From the NCBI RefSeq assembly GCF_019222765.1, contig NZ_CP078145.1:7688001-7752000 (forward strand): 64,000 nt of DNA, written 5' to 3'. This DNA comes from Nocardia iowensis (GTDB lineage: Bacteria; Actinomycetota; Actinomycetes; Mycobacteriales; Mycobacteriaceae). The position numbers were made by a program, and so were the translations under genes. Below the pieces are notes generated by a model. That model saw only the letters and a program-made list of their open reading frames with translations. It did not search any database and was not told where the DNA came from. Below, piece after piece: positions 39,793-47,640 of the stretch; the first letter of the stretch is position 1, and every line of letters starts with the position of its first letter.

Positions 39793-40410
39793 CTACGTCT
39801 CCCCCGCACCCGCGGCTGCCTGGGGTTTCGCCGCGGCGAGGGCGGTCCAGGAGGCGATCAGCAATTCGAAAGCCTGCGCCACCACATCATCGGGGTTCCC
39901 CTCGGGTGTCAGCAGTTTCTGGATGAGCAGGCCGTCCTCCAGCGCGTGCACGATCAGGGCGAGGAAGGCCGGATCGGCGGGCGGATCGGGCAGACGGCAG
40001 GTGATGCCAGAGGTGATGGCGTCACGCGCGAAGAGCTCGCGTTCGGCCAGGCGGGGCCGCAGTTCGGGGTTGCGCAGCACGTGCAGCACGAGTTCCAGAC
40101 GCAGCGTGAGCCATTCGGCGTGATGCCGGGCGCGGTCGCGGTGGAATTGTCGCAGCGGTTCACCGGTGCTGTGGTCGAGCTGGCTGACCTCGTCGAGTTC
40201 GCGCTCGGTGCGTTGCACGATCAGATCGAGGGCGAGTTCGTGCTTGTCGGCGAAGTTGCCGTAGAAGGCGCCTCGGCTGAAACCCGCGCGCTCGGCGATC
40301 TGCTCCACCGAGGTGCCGTTGACCCCCCGTTCGGCGAACAGTTCGGCCGCGGCGGCGAGCAACCGTTGCTTGGTCTGCTGCCGGCTCTGCTCACGAGTCA
40401 GGCGGTCCAT
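39793..40410 (-). CDS. TetR/AcrR-family transcriptional regulator
   Basis: The 205-residue regulator has the TetR HTH with AAELFAERGVNGTSVEQIAERAGFSRGAFYGNFADK (residues 20-55, recognition helix SRGAFYGNF). The C-terminal domain is helical. It diverges from an amidase gene across only 30 bp containing ATACAG-GT-CTGTAT, a classic TetR-type operator, so it very probably represses both itself and the amidase. The longer upstream open frame is a shadow of the amidase. The effector is unknown but may be the amide substrate. Confidence 0.9.
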   Translation of the reverse strand: MDRLTREQSRQQTKQRLLAAAAELFAERGVNGTSVEQIAERAGFSRGAFYGNFADKHELALDLIVQRTERELDEVSQLDHSTGEPLRQFHRDRARHHAEWLTLRLELVLHVLRNPELRPRLAERELFARDAITSGITCRLPDPPADPAFLALIVHALEDGLLIQKLLTPEGNPDDVVAQAFELLIASWTALAAAKPQAAAGAGET

Positions 40411-40428
40411 ATTCAGTAGTGTATCCAG

Positions 40429-40442
40429 ATACAGGTCTGTAT
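40429..40442. promoter_or_regulatory. Probable TetR operator between TetR and amidase genes
   Basis: ATACAGGTCTGTAT is a perfect 6-bp-arm palindrome with a 2-bp centre. It overlaps GTATC-CA-GATAC (40421-40432). The site touches the amidase ATG and lies 19 bp from the TetR start codon, so one dimer could block both promoters. Confidence 0.7.
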
Positions 40443-41859
40443 GTTCGGCGCCATGGAGATGTATCGGGCGTCGGCAGCGCAGGTAGCCGCCGCGATCAAG
40501 GCAGGCGAGGTCACCGCGGTCGAGGTGATGACTGAACACCTGGCACGCATCGACGAAGTCAATCCGGCGGTGAACGCGGTGACCACCTTGCTGGCCGAGA
40601 CCGCGCTGGCCGCCGCCGAGGAGGTCGACAAGCAGCGGGCAGCGGGCGTGCCATTGGGTCCGCTGGCCGGGGTGCCACTCACCGTGAAGGAGAACATCCA
40701 CGTCGAGGGGTCCGCAACCACGATGGGCGTGCCGCGGTTTCGGGAACTGGTCGCCGCGGCCGACGCGCCACCGGTGCGGCGGCTACGGGCCGCCGGTGCG
40801 ATCCCGATCGGCAGGACCAATCTCCCCGATCTCACGATCGGCGGCATGCACACCACGAGCACCCTCTACGGCGACACCCGCAACCCATGGGATCCGAACG
40901 GACGAACACCCGGCGGCACCAGCGGCGGCGACGCTGTCGCGGTGGCGACCGGGATGACACCGGTCGGCCTCGGCAACGACTCCGGTGGCTCGCTGCGCAT
41001 CCCCGCGGTGTTCAACGGAGTCGCCGCGCTCAAGCCCGGCTACGGCCGATTCGCCGCCGATCACCGCCTCGGCGATCACGAGCCGACGCTGGCCTCCCAA
41101 TTACTCCCGGTGGACGGGCCGATCGCCCGCTCGGTCGCCGACCTGAGACTGGTCTGCGAAGTTCTGGCAGGCGCCGACGGGCAGGACCCGCGCGCGGTGC
41201 CGGTGCCGGTCGACGGTCCGGTGGTGACCAAGCGGGTAGGGGTGGTCACCGATCCGGGCGGCCACGGCGTGCACCCCGACATCGAGGCCGCGATCACCGC
41301 CGCCGCTGACGCTTTGCGCGACGCGGGATATCTCGTCGAAGAGGTGACGGTCCCCGCATTGGACGACGCACTCGAGGTCTACGCCGGACTGATCAGCACC
41401 GAGTTCTCCCTCGCCTGGCCGGCCATTCGCCCATTGCTGGCACCGAATACCCAGCTGCACATGGAGTTGAGCATGCAGCTCAGACCACCGCTGGACTTGG
41501 CCGGTTACATCCAGTTGACCGCGGCCCGGCTCGGCGTGCAGCGCGCGTGGACGAAGTTCTTCACGCGCTACCCCTTGCTGCTCGGACCGGTGTCGACCGA
41601 ACTGGCACCGCCGCCGATGGTGCCCTCCGATGCCGAACAGCACGAGCGAATGATGGGGCCGGTGCGCTTGTGTACGGCGAGTTCCCTGGTGGGTGCACCC
41701 GCCGTGGCAGTCCCCGTCGGCGTATTCGACGGCCTGCCGCTTGGCGTCCAGCTCATCGGCGCGATGTACCGCGAAGATCTATGCCTTGCCGCCGCCGACG
41801 CCATCGAGCAGCGGTTCGGGGTGCTCACGCCCATCGATGTCCGCCTCGATCGCGGGTGA
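40441..41859 (+). CDS. Amidase (amidase-signature family)
   Basis: The 472-residue enzyme carries the Ser-cisSer-Lys machinery: Lys83 in TVKENIHVEG, the glycine-rich PGGTSGGDAVAVATGM with the cis-Ser near residue 162, and the nucleophile in GLGNDSGGSLRIPA near residue 185. One Ser of the usual GGSSGG is Thr, a variation tolerated in the family. It hydrolyses amides, with substrate unknown. The first ATG overlaps the operator; ATG 40453 is a possible later start. Divergent TetR regulation is likely. Confidence 0.9.
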   Translation: MFGAMEMYRASAAQVAAAIKAGEVTAVEVMTEHLARIDEVNPAVNAVTTLLAETALAAAEEVDKQRAAGVPLGPLAGVPLTVKENIHVEGSATTMGVPRFRELVAAADAPPVRRLRAAGAIPIGRTNLPDLTIGGMHTTSTLYGDTRNPWDPNGRTPGGTSGGDAVAVATGMTPVGLGNDSGGSLRIPAVFNGVAALKPGYGRFAADHRLGDHEPTLASQLLPVDGPIARSVADLRLVCEVLAGADGQDPRAVPVPVDGPVVTKRVGVVTDPGGHGVHPDIEAAITAAADALRDAGYLVEEVTVPALDDALEVYAGLISTEFSLAWPAIRPLLAPNTQLHMELSMQLRPPLDLAGYIQLTAARLGVQRAWTKFFTRYPLLLGPVSTELAPPPMVPSDAEQHERMMGPVRLCTASSLVGAPAVAVPVGVFDGLPLGVQLIGAMYREDLCLAAADAIEQRFGVLTPIDVRLDRG

Positions 41860-42018
41860 ACGGGCCAGGTGCGGGTCGCGCAGCACTATCGCCAGGATCG
41901 CACAGGCCGCCAAGGCCGGAAGTATCAGCAGGACGATCGGCGGAGCGCCGAGGACGGTGAGCGCGGCGACGCCGGTGAGCAGGGTGAGGACAAGGCGGTG
42001 TGCGTGCTGGACTGCCAT
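41779..42018 (-). CDS. Small membrane protein of unknown function
   Basis: The 79-residue frame has two predicted transmembrane helices (about residues 8-24 and 27-46) and a hydrophilic C terminus. Its ATG is preceded by AAAGG at good spacing, which favours a real gene. The last 80 bp run antisense to the end of the amidase gene, so it could still be spurious. It lies upstream of nothing obviously related, 51 bp beyond the start-proximal side of the 42069 gene, which is transcribed in the same direction. Confidence 0.42.
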   Translation of the reverse strand: MAVQHAHRLVLTLLTGVAALTVLGAPPIVLLILPALAACAILAIVLRDPHLARSPAIEADIDGREHPEPLLDGVGGGKA

Positions 42019-42068
42019 CGGATGCCTTTCATTCCGGTGAACGTCGGGGATCGGTGGCCTGGTCGGTA

Positions 42069-42278
42069 TCAGTAGGCGAAGGGGTAGTCGTCATCCGGGA
42101 GCGGAGTGATCACCGACTGCTCGATGCGGTCGGCGATGTCCGCGCTGTCGAAGGCACGACGGATGCGTTCGGCCAGCGGCGTGAGCGCCGTGGCGTCGAG
42201 TCCGGCGGCCTCGGGGTCGTGCACGGGGATGCGCTGCTCGGCGTAGTCGGCGGGGTTGCCCGCGGGGATCGTGGTCAT
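42069..42278 (-). CDS. Small protein of unknown function, stress-locus neighbour
   Basis: The 69-residue protein starts MTTIPAGNPADYAEQ and ends in an acidic DDDYPFAY tail, with a predicted amphipathic helix LTPLAERIRRAFDSADIADRI in residues 34-54. No family is recognised. GAGGAGG 6-7 nt before the ATG is a strong ribosome binding site and supports expression. It follows a small protein gene and hsp20 in the same direction, so it may belong to a heat-shock-controlled unit, though a GC hairpin separates it from the gene before. Confidence 0.6.
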   Translation of the reverse strand: MTTIPAGNPADYAEQRIPVHDPEAAGLDATALTPLAERIRRAFDSADIADRIEQSVITPLPDDDYPFAY

Positions 42279-42315
42279 GGCGAACCTCCTCGCACTGATG
42301 TTGCGGACGGGTGAA

Positions 42316-42346
42316 CCGGGCGGGCCCGATTGCCGGGCCCGCCCGG
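42316..42346 (-). terminator. GC-rich hairpin between two small stress-locus genes
   Basis: A perfect 13-bp stem (42316-42328 with 42334-42346) has a 5-nt loop. It lies 3' of the 42567-42839 gene and 5' of the 42069-42278 gene on the minus strand. There is no U-run on that strand, so it could be a terminator, an attenuator or a stabilising leader structure. The surrounding 42279-42566 stretch has no convincing gene. Confidence 0.55.
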
Positions 42347-42566
42347 AGGAAGAGGAACGTGACTTTTTTCGACAGGTCCGCGGTGGCGGTGCCGGTCCTA
42401 CCCCGGTGTGCCACAAGGGTGGCGGTGCGCGGGTGGCTGGTCGCACCTTGTGCTCGAACGCGCCTGGTGCGGGGCGGTGGCGGCAGCACCACCGGCGGAC
42501 GTGGTATTCGTCATCGTGATACGGGCATCACCTCACTTCCCCTGTCCCACTGTGCAATTGGTCTGG

Positions 42567-42839
42567 TCAGCGCGGCGGAGGAGGACCGCGCTGGGTCGCT
42601 CGGCCGGTGCCGGGGGAACGACCGCGCAACCAGTCCGGGTGCAGCAACACCCGCGGGCTCGCGCGCGGTCGCGGGCCCGGCACCGGAACCGACGCTCGGC
42701 GCGGCTCCGCCAGCCGTGCGTTGGCTTCGCAGAGGATCGTGTCCACCTCGGCGAACAATTGCTCGAGGTCTGGGTCGAGCGCGAGCAGCGCGTCCCCGAG
42801 GTCGGCCAACGTTCCTGAGCGAGTGTCGATTCCGGTCAT
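42567..42839 (-). CDS. Small protein of unknown function next to hsp20
   Basis: The 90-residue frame starts MTGIDTRSGTLADLGDALLALDPDLEQ compressed in its first 27 residues, with a central LFAEVDTILCEAN segment, then a Pro/Arg-rich C terminus. The N-terminal half looks helical and acidic, the C-terminal half basic and disordered. I recall short actinobacterial proteins with LFAEVDxILC but no function is known. It lies 38 bp after the hsp20 stop and is likely co-transcribed with it. Confidence 0.55.
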   Translation of the reverse strand: MTGIDTRSGTLADLGDALLALDPDLEQLFAEVDTILCEANARLAEPRRASVPVPGPRPRASPRVLLHPDWLRGRSPGTGRATQRGPPPPR

Positions 42840-42877
42840 GACCCCGCCTCCTCCGAGAAGCGTCGGGCCGGTACGGA

Positions 42878-43297
42878 TCAGGCGTTGATCGCCTGACGCC
42901 GGTCGGTGTGCTCGATCTCGATCTTGCGCGGCTTGGCCTTCTCCGCGACCGGGATGCTCAGGCGCAGCACGCCGTCGGTGTAGTCGGCGCGAATGTGGTC
43001 GGTGTCGAGGCCATCGCCGAGGAACAACTGGCGGCTGAATACGCCACGGGAACGTTCCGCGGCGATCATCGACCGTCCCGAGTCGAGCTCCGGGCGTGTC
43101 GCACGGACGGTCAACACGTTGCGCTCGATATCCAGGTCCAGCGATTGCGGGTCGATGCCGGGCAGGTCGAGTTCGACCAGGAACTCGTCACCTTCGCGCC
43201 AGGCGTCCATCGGCATCACCGCGGGACGGGCCGCTGTGCCGAACACCTGCTGCGTGAAACGGTCCAGATCACGGAACGGATCGGTACGCATCAGCAT
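42878..43297 (-). CDS. hsp20: Hsp20/alpha-crystallin family small heat-shock protein
   Basis: The 139-residue chaperone has the alpha-crystallin domain from about residue 30 to 125 with the family landmarks [60 protein letters not shown] and a short tail. It prevents aggregation of unfolding proteins as an oligomer. The ATG at 43297 is preceded by GGAGG; the frame is open further upstream through the promoter. It diverges from an HspR-like MerR gene with a CIRCE-like element in between, so heat-shock control is expected. Confidence 0.92.
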   Translation of the reverse strand: MLMRTDPFRDLDRFTQQVFGTAARPAVMPMDAWREGDEFLVELDLPGIDPQSLDLDIERNVLTVRATRPELDSGRSMIAAERSRGVFSRQLFLGDGLDTDHIRADYTDGVLRLSIPVAEKAKPRKIEIEHTDRRQAINA

Positions 43298-43371
43298 GGT
43301 CGCCACCTCCAACTCACTCCATTCTTCATAGTCGGGGTCAGATAACCTCTGCCATCTGACATAGATTTGTT

Positions 43372-43398
43372 GTAGCACTCTCGACAGGAGAGTGCAAG
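43372..43398. promoter_or_regulatory. CIRCE-like inverted repeat in the hsp20/hspR-like promoter region
   Basis: GTAGCACTC at 43372-43380 and GAGTGCAAG at 43390-43398 are separated by 9 bp, matching the CIRCE consensus TTAGCACTC-N9-GAGTGCTAA at 15 of 18 positions. The inner arms GCACTCTC/GAGAGTGC also form a perfect 8-bp inverted repeat with a 5-nt centre. It lies 75 bp upstream of hsp20 and 46 bp upstream of the MerR gene, so HrcA, the HspR-like protein itself, or both could bind. Confidence 0.65.
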
Positions 43399-43443
43399 TA
43401 TCTAGAATAGAAAACCTGATAGTTCGCAGACATGAGGAGAGCA

Positions 43444-43797
43444 ATGCCGCAGGAGCCGCGAAACGGGTCGCCCCTGCCCGAGCCGGGGCAGGCGGTGTAC
43501 GGGATCTCGGTGGCCGCCGAGCTGGCCGGGATCGGCGTGCAGACGCTGCGGCTCTACGAACGCCACGGCCTGCTCACTCCCGCGCGCAGCGATGGCGGCA
43601 CCCGCCGCTACAGCACCGACGATCTCGCCCGCATGCAACGGATCGCCACCCTGGCGGCGGCCGGGGTGAACCTCGCCGGCATCGGCCGCATCCTCGACCT
43701 GGAGGACGCCAACGCCGATCTGCATTCCGACAACACCCGCCTGCGCACCGACAACGCCGCCCTGCGCGCCAACAGGCGCAGCAAGTCGTCCGGCTGA
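43444..43797 (+). CDS. MerR-family regulator, HspR-like
   Basis: The 117-residue protein has the MerR HTH ([28 protein letters not shown] compressed in residues 16-43) with [11 protein letters not shown] following, and the segment [14 protein letters not shown], which is characteristic of the heat-shock repressor HspR. HspR binds HAIR elements; those were not seen here, but the divergent hsp20 gene and shared palindrome make it a likely local heat-shock regulator. AGGAGA precedes the ATG at 43444; an ATG 12 bp upstream is less likely. The C-terminal helix is followed by a basic tail. Confidence 0.87.
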   Translation: MPQEPRNGSPLPEPGQAVYGISVAAELAGIGVQTLRLYERHGLLTPARSDGGTRRYSTDDLARMQRIATLAAAGVNLAGIGRILDLEDANADLHSDNTRLRTDNAALRANRRSKSSG

Positions 43798-43855
43798 CAA
43801 TTATCGGCAGCGGATCCTTGGCAAGTTCGTGCTATCACGGCCGCACCCGATGGTC

Positions 43856-44635
43856 TCAGGCTTTGGCTGGGCAATCCGAAGCGGTGTCGGCGGTGTCGCG
43901 ATCGTCTCGGTACCTGGTGACGAATCGGCGCAGGATCTCTTTGGGCGCGGTGATCGTTTCCCGATGGCCGAGTGCGGTGAGGTATTCCGCCTCGGCCGGG
44001 TCGAAGTACCCTGCGTGGCGGTATATTTCGATGCGCAGCGCAAGTCCGTCGCCGTCGAGTTCGGGATGGAATTGGGTCGCGTACACGTGCTCGCCCACGC
44101 GGATCATCTGCACCGGGCAGCCGGCCGAACCGGCCAGCAGCACCGCGCCGGGCGGAACCGCTTGGCACGCCTCCTTGTGCCCGACGAATGCCCGGAAAGA
44201 CGCTGGAATGCCTTGCAGCAGCGGGTCGGCCCGAGCCTGGTCGGTCAATTCGATGGTTTGCGCGCCCGCTGTCTCGCCGTATCGTTCGTCGCTCACCTCG
44301 CCGCCGAGGACGTCCGCCAGGATGCTCAATCCGTAGCAGGCGCCGAGATACGGAAAGTCTCGATCGACGATCTCGGCGAGCAGTTTCTTCAGCCCGGGCT
44401 CGAAAAGCCTTTGATAGTCGTACTTCTCGCCATCCGGGCTGCTGACATTGCTCGGTCCACCACCGACGATGACCGACGAGTAGTCGTCGAGTTCGACATC
44501 GGGAAAGCCCCGGTCCATCTGCACTCGCACCACGTCATCGGCGGCAAGATCGGCGGCGCGCAGGATGGCGTGGTACTCGTCGTCGGCCGCGGCGCACTCG
44601 GGCCGCAGCTGGAGCAGCAGACAGGGCTTGGCCAT
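43856..44635 (-). CDS. Class I glutamine amidotransferase-like protein
   Basis: The 259-residue protein has the GATase-1 fold of the GMP-synthase-like stand-alone type. The nucleophile Cys lies in YLGACYGLSILADVLGG near residue 100 and the His-Glu pair in YATQFHPELDGDGL near residue 190. Such proteins hydrolyse glutamine or gamma-glutamyl compounds; without a synthetase partner the acceptor is unknown. The ATG at 44635 gives the typical LQLRPE strand; the longer frame upstream is a shadow. It converges on the HspR-like gene and is separated from the next gene by a hairpin. Confidence 0.85.
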   Translation of the reverse strand: MAKPCLLLQLRPECAAADDEYHAILRAADLAADDVVRVQMDRGFPDVELDDYSSVIVGGGPSNVSSPDGEKYDYQRLFEPGLKKLLAEIVDRDFPYLGACYGLSILADVLGGEVSDERYGETAGAQTIELTDQARADPLLQGIPASFRAFVGHKEACQAVPPGAVLLAGSAGCPVQMIRVGEHVYATQFHPELDGDGLALRIEIYRHAGYFDPAEAEYLTALGHRETITAPKEILRRFVTRYRDDRDTADTASDCPAKA

Positions 44636-44650
44636 GTACCGATTGTGCTG

Positions 44651-44682
44651 GATCGGCGCACGCGACAAGGAGTGCGCCGATC
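44651..44682 (-). terminator. Hairpin terminator after the membrane-protein gene
   Basis: A perfect 11-bp stem (44651-44661 with 44672-44682) with a 10-nt loop lies 24 bp past the stop codon of the minus-strand gene at 44706 and 16 bp ahead of the amidotransferase start, separating the two units. Confidence 0.75.
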
Positions 44683-44705
44683 GTTGGCGTGTCCAGCGGA
44701 GTCCG

Positions 44706-45275
44706 CTAGGCCTGCTTCGTCCAGCGCGGCGACGACATCTCCTCCCACAGCGGGCCGAAGACCAGCCAGAGGCCGACCACGGTCCACGAGCGTCCGACCC
44801 ACCACCACAAACTCGTTGCCTGGTCGCCCGCGGCGACCGTGAGGATGATGAGGCCGAGCGCCACCGACGCGATGGTCGCCGCGAGCACGGCGCGCTGCCA
44901 TTCCCGCCACAGCGCGGCCACCTTCTCGGGCGTGCCCTTCGCCGGCTTCGTCGGCGCGGGCCCACCGGCGAAGCGGTGCGCGAATCGCGCATCCGCCCAG
45001 CGCACTATCGCGGGCCCGAACGCGACGCTGACACCGAGATACACCCCGGCCAGCCCATGGATCAGCCCCGGCTCGGCACCCCGGTGCAGATCGAGCGCCG
45101 CCGCGGCGATGAGCGCGACGTCGAGCAGCGGGATGCCCCAGAGCAGCGCCGCACCCACCGTGCGCAGCCGCAGCAAATAGCCCGCGATCAGCCCGGCGGC
45201 CAGCAATACCCACAGCCCCGCCTCGGACACCACGATCATCGTGGCGACCGGATTGTCCCGGATAACGTCCATCAT
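44706..45275 (-). CDS. Multi-pass membrane protein of unknown function
   Basis: The 189-residue protein has about five hydrophobic segments, at roughly residues 13-35, 40-60, 70-92, 128-150 and 158-178, and a basic cytosolic loop (APTKPAKGTPEKVAALWREW). I recognise no family. It has no obvious partner; the gene before it in the same direction is a short unknown protein 112 bp upstream. Confidence 0.6.
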   Translation of the reverse strand: MMDVIRDNPVATMIVVSEAGLWVLLAAGLIAGYLLRLRTVGAALLWGIPLLDVALIAAAALDLHRGAEPGLIHGLAGVYLGVSVAFGPAIVRWADARFAHRFAGGPAPTKPAKGTPEKVAALWREWQRAVLAATIASVALGLIILTVAAGDQATSLWWWVGRSWTVVGLWLVFGPLWEEMSSPRWTKQA

Positions 45276-45386
45276 TGCCTGCCTCTACCGATCAGCGAAA
45301 AGCACCTGTACGCAGGCCAAATTACGGCCGCTCGCGGGCACTCCGCGTCCTCCGATCGGAGGATCGATCAGCAGGTCAGTACATCG

Positions 45387-45692
45387 TTAGGAGGGTCCGA
45401 GGGCCGAATCATCGACGCCAACCCGGGCATATCCGGGCACTCGACGCCGTCGATCCCGACCGTCGACTTCCCGCATCGCGTACGTCGCCGCGGTGACGGC
45501 CGCACGGGCACAGGAAATCATTTCGCCCGCGGAGACCATGCTCGGCTGATCGAGTATGGTCACCGCCTCGATGGCGCATTGCACGATCCGGGCCGCGGCC
45601 GAAGACAGCGGCTCATTGCCGGAATTCACATCTAGTTTCTCATAGGCGGCACGAAGTAATAGTTCGGTTTCGGCAAGAAAGGCGTCCGTCAT
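45387..45692 (-). CDS. Short soluble protein of unknown function
   Basis: The 101-residue protein is predicted mainly helical, with Ala/Glu-rich N-terminal helices (DAFLAETELLLRAAYEKL) and a basic C-terminal DGRDRRRRVPGY. No domain is recognised. The start is ATG 45692; a TTG three codons upstream is possible. It begins 17 bp after the fadE5 stop on the same strand (with fadE5 upstream), so it may be the last gene of a fadE5 unit. Confidence 0.55.
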   Translation of the reverse strand: MTDAFLAETELLLRAAYEKLDVNSGNEPLSSAAARIVQCAIEAVTILDQPSMVSAGEMISCARAAVTAATYAMREVDGRDRRRRVPGYARVGVDDSALGPS

Positions 45693-45709
45693 ATCAGGCA
45701 ATTCTCAAT

Positions 45710-47539
45710 TCAGAACATGGCTTCGTCGAGTTCCATGATGTCGTTGTCCAGGTTCGACAGCACGGCGCGCACCGCGGTCAGCTCCGGCAGCACGTTGCGC
45801 GCGAAGAACTGCGCGACAGCGATTTTGCCGTGATAGAACGCGTCATCGGCACCGTTGTCCAGCGCGGCGACGGCGACCTCGGCTTGGCGCAGCAGCTGCC
45901 AGCCGATGAGCAGATCACCCACCGCGAGCAGGAAGCGCACCGAACCCAGGCCGACCTTGTACAGCTCGGACGGATTCTCCTGCGCACCCATCAGATGTCC
46001 GGTCAGTGCCGCCGCCATGCCCTGCACGTCCTCGAGCGCGGTGGCCAGCAATTGGCGCTCACCCTTGAGCCGACCGTTGCCCGCCTCGGACTCGATGAAC
46101 TGCTGGATCTGGCCCGCCACGTGACCCAACGCGCCGCCGCGGTCCCGGGCGATCTTGCGGAAGAAGAAGTCCTGCGCCTGGATGGCGGTGGTGCCCTCGT
46201 AGAGCGAGTCGATCTTCGCGTCGCGGATGTACTGCTCGATCGGGTAGTCCTGCAGGAAGCCGGAACCGCCGAAGGTCTGCAGCGATTCGGTCAGGAACTG
46301 GTAGGCCCGCTCGGAACCGACACCCTTGACGATCGGCAGCAGCAGGTCGTTGACCCGCGCGGCCAGATCGGGGTCGGCGCCGGAAACCTGCTGGGCCACA
46401 GCTACATCCTGGTGCGCGGCGGTGTAAAGGTACACCGCGCGCAGACCTTCCGCGTAGGCCTTCTGCATGGCCAGGCTGCGGCGCACATCCGGATGCCGAA
46501 TGATCGGAACGCGGGGCGCGGCTTTGCCTTTGCCGCTGCCGATGTCACGGCCTTGAATCCGAGTTCGCGCGTATTCCAACGCATTCAGATAACCGGTGGA
46601 CAGCGTGGCGGCGGCCTTCACGCCGACCATCATTCTGGCCTGCTCGATGATCTCGAACATCTGCGCGATGCCGTTGTGCACCTCGCCGACCAGCCAGCCC
46701 TTGGCCGGAATGCCGTTGCCGCCGAAGGTGAGTTCGCAAGTGGCCGAGACCTTCAGGCCCATCTTGTGCTCGACGTTGGTGACGAAGACGCCGTTGCGAT
46801 CGCCGAGTTCGCCGGTCTCGCGGTCGAAGTGGAACTTCGGCACGAAGAACAGCGACAAGCCCTCGGTGCCCGGCTCGGCGCCCTCGGGGCGGGCCAGCAC
46901 CAAGTGCATGATGTTGGGGAACAGGTCATCGGAGTCGGCGGAGGTGATGAACCGCTTCACACCCTCCAGGTGCCAGGAGCCGTCCTCCTGCCTGATGGCC
47001 TTGGTGCGGCCCGCGCCGACATCGGAACCGGCGTCGGGCTCGGTGAGCACCATGGTTGCGCCCCAGCCCTGTTCGGCGATGATCTTCGCCCAACGCTGCT
47101 GCTCTTCGGTGCCGTTGTGGTAGAAGATGTTCGCGAACGAGGCACCGGCCATCTCATAGAGGAACGCCGCCGGTTGGGCGCCGAGGATCAGTTCGCCGAT
47201 CGCCCACATGGCCGCCCGCGGCACCTCGATACCGCCGAGTTCCTTCGCGACGACGAGCTTGTCCCAGCCACCCTCGCGAACGATGCGGCAGCTCTTCTTG
47301 AAGGCCTCGGGCAGGGTGACGCTGTGCGTTTCCGGATCGAAAACCGGTGGGTTTCGGTCGGATTCGGCGAACGGCTCACCCAGCGGCCCCTCGGCCAGGC
47401 GACGAACCTCGTACAGCATTTCCTTGACGGTGCCGGCGTCCAGCTCACCGAAGGCGCCGGAATCGAGGACCGAATTCAGGCCGAGTACCTCGAACAGGTT
47501 GAACTCCAGGTCCCGAACGTTACTCCTGTAATGTCCCAT
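45710..47539 (-). CDS. fadE5: Acyl-CoA dehydrogenase, FadE5-type
   Basis: The 609-residue enzyme introduces a trans-2 double bond into acyl-CoAs. It follows mycobacterial FadE5 closely: [15 protein letters not shown] at the start, [24 protein letters not shown] near residue 155, a [22 protein letters not shown] helix near 300, and the catalytic Glu in [18 protein letters not shown] near 445, plus a long C-terminal domain ending [10 protein letters not shown]. FadE5 has broad chain-length use and is a general beta-oxidation enzyme. A terminator separates it from the cluster genes upstream, so it is not part of that system. Confidence 0.94.
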   Translation of the reverse strand: MGHYRSNVRDLEFNLFEVLGLNSVLDSGAFGELDAGTVKEMLYEVRRLAEGPLGEPFAESDRNPPVFDPETHSVTLPEAFKKSCRIVREGGWDKLVVAKELGGIEVPRAAMWAIGELILGAQPAAFLYEMAGASFANIFYHNGTEEQQRWAKIIAEQGWGATMVLTEPDAGSDVGAGRTKAIRQEDGSWHLEGVKRFITSADSDDLFPNIMHLVLARPEGAEPGTEGLSLFFVPKFHFDRETGELGDRNGVFVTNVEHKMGLKVSATCELTFGGNGIPAKGWLVGEVHNGIAQMFEIIEQARMMVGVKAAATLSTGYLNALEYARTRIQGRDIGSGKGKAAPRVPIIRHPDVRRSLAMQKAYAEGLRAVYLYTAAHQDVAVAQQVSGADPDLAARVNDLLLPIVKGVGSERAYQFLTESLQTFGGSGFLQDYPIEQYIRDAKIDSLYEGTTAIQAQDFFFRKIARDRGGALGHVAGQIQQFIESEAGNGRLKGERQLLATALEDVQGMAAALTGHLMGAQENPSELYKVGLGSVRFLLAVGDLLIGWQLLRQAEVAVAALDNGADDAFYHGKIAVAQFFARNVLPELTAVRAVLSNLDNDIMELDEAMF

Positions 47540-47599
47540 GTTTCAGCTCTCAGAATATCGATAGCGCGAATACACCTTGTCGAATTTCGAATACGAAAA

Positions 47600-47622
47600 C
47601 GGCGGCCCATAGCGGGCCGCCG
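47600..47622 (-). terminator. Intrinsic terminator marking the left end of the metabolite cluster
   Basis: A perfect 9-bp GC stem (47600-47608 with 47614-47622, loop ATAGC) is followed on the minus strand by TTTTCG. It lies 18 bp past the oxoamine-synthase stop and 60 bp ahead of fadE5. Confidence 0.85.
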
Positions 47623-47640
47623 CCCCGTCGTCTGTGCTGG

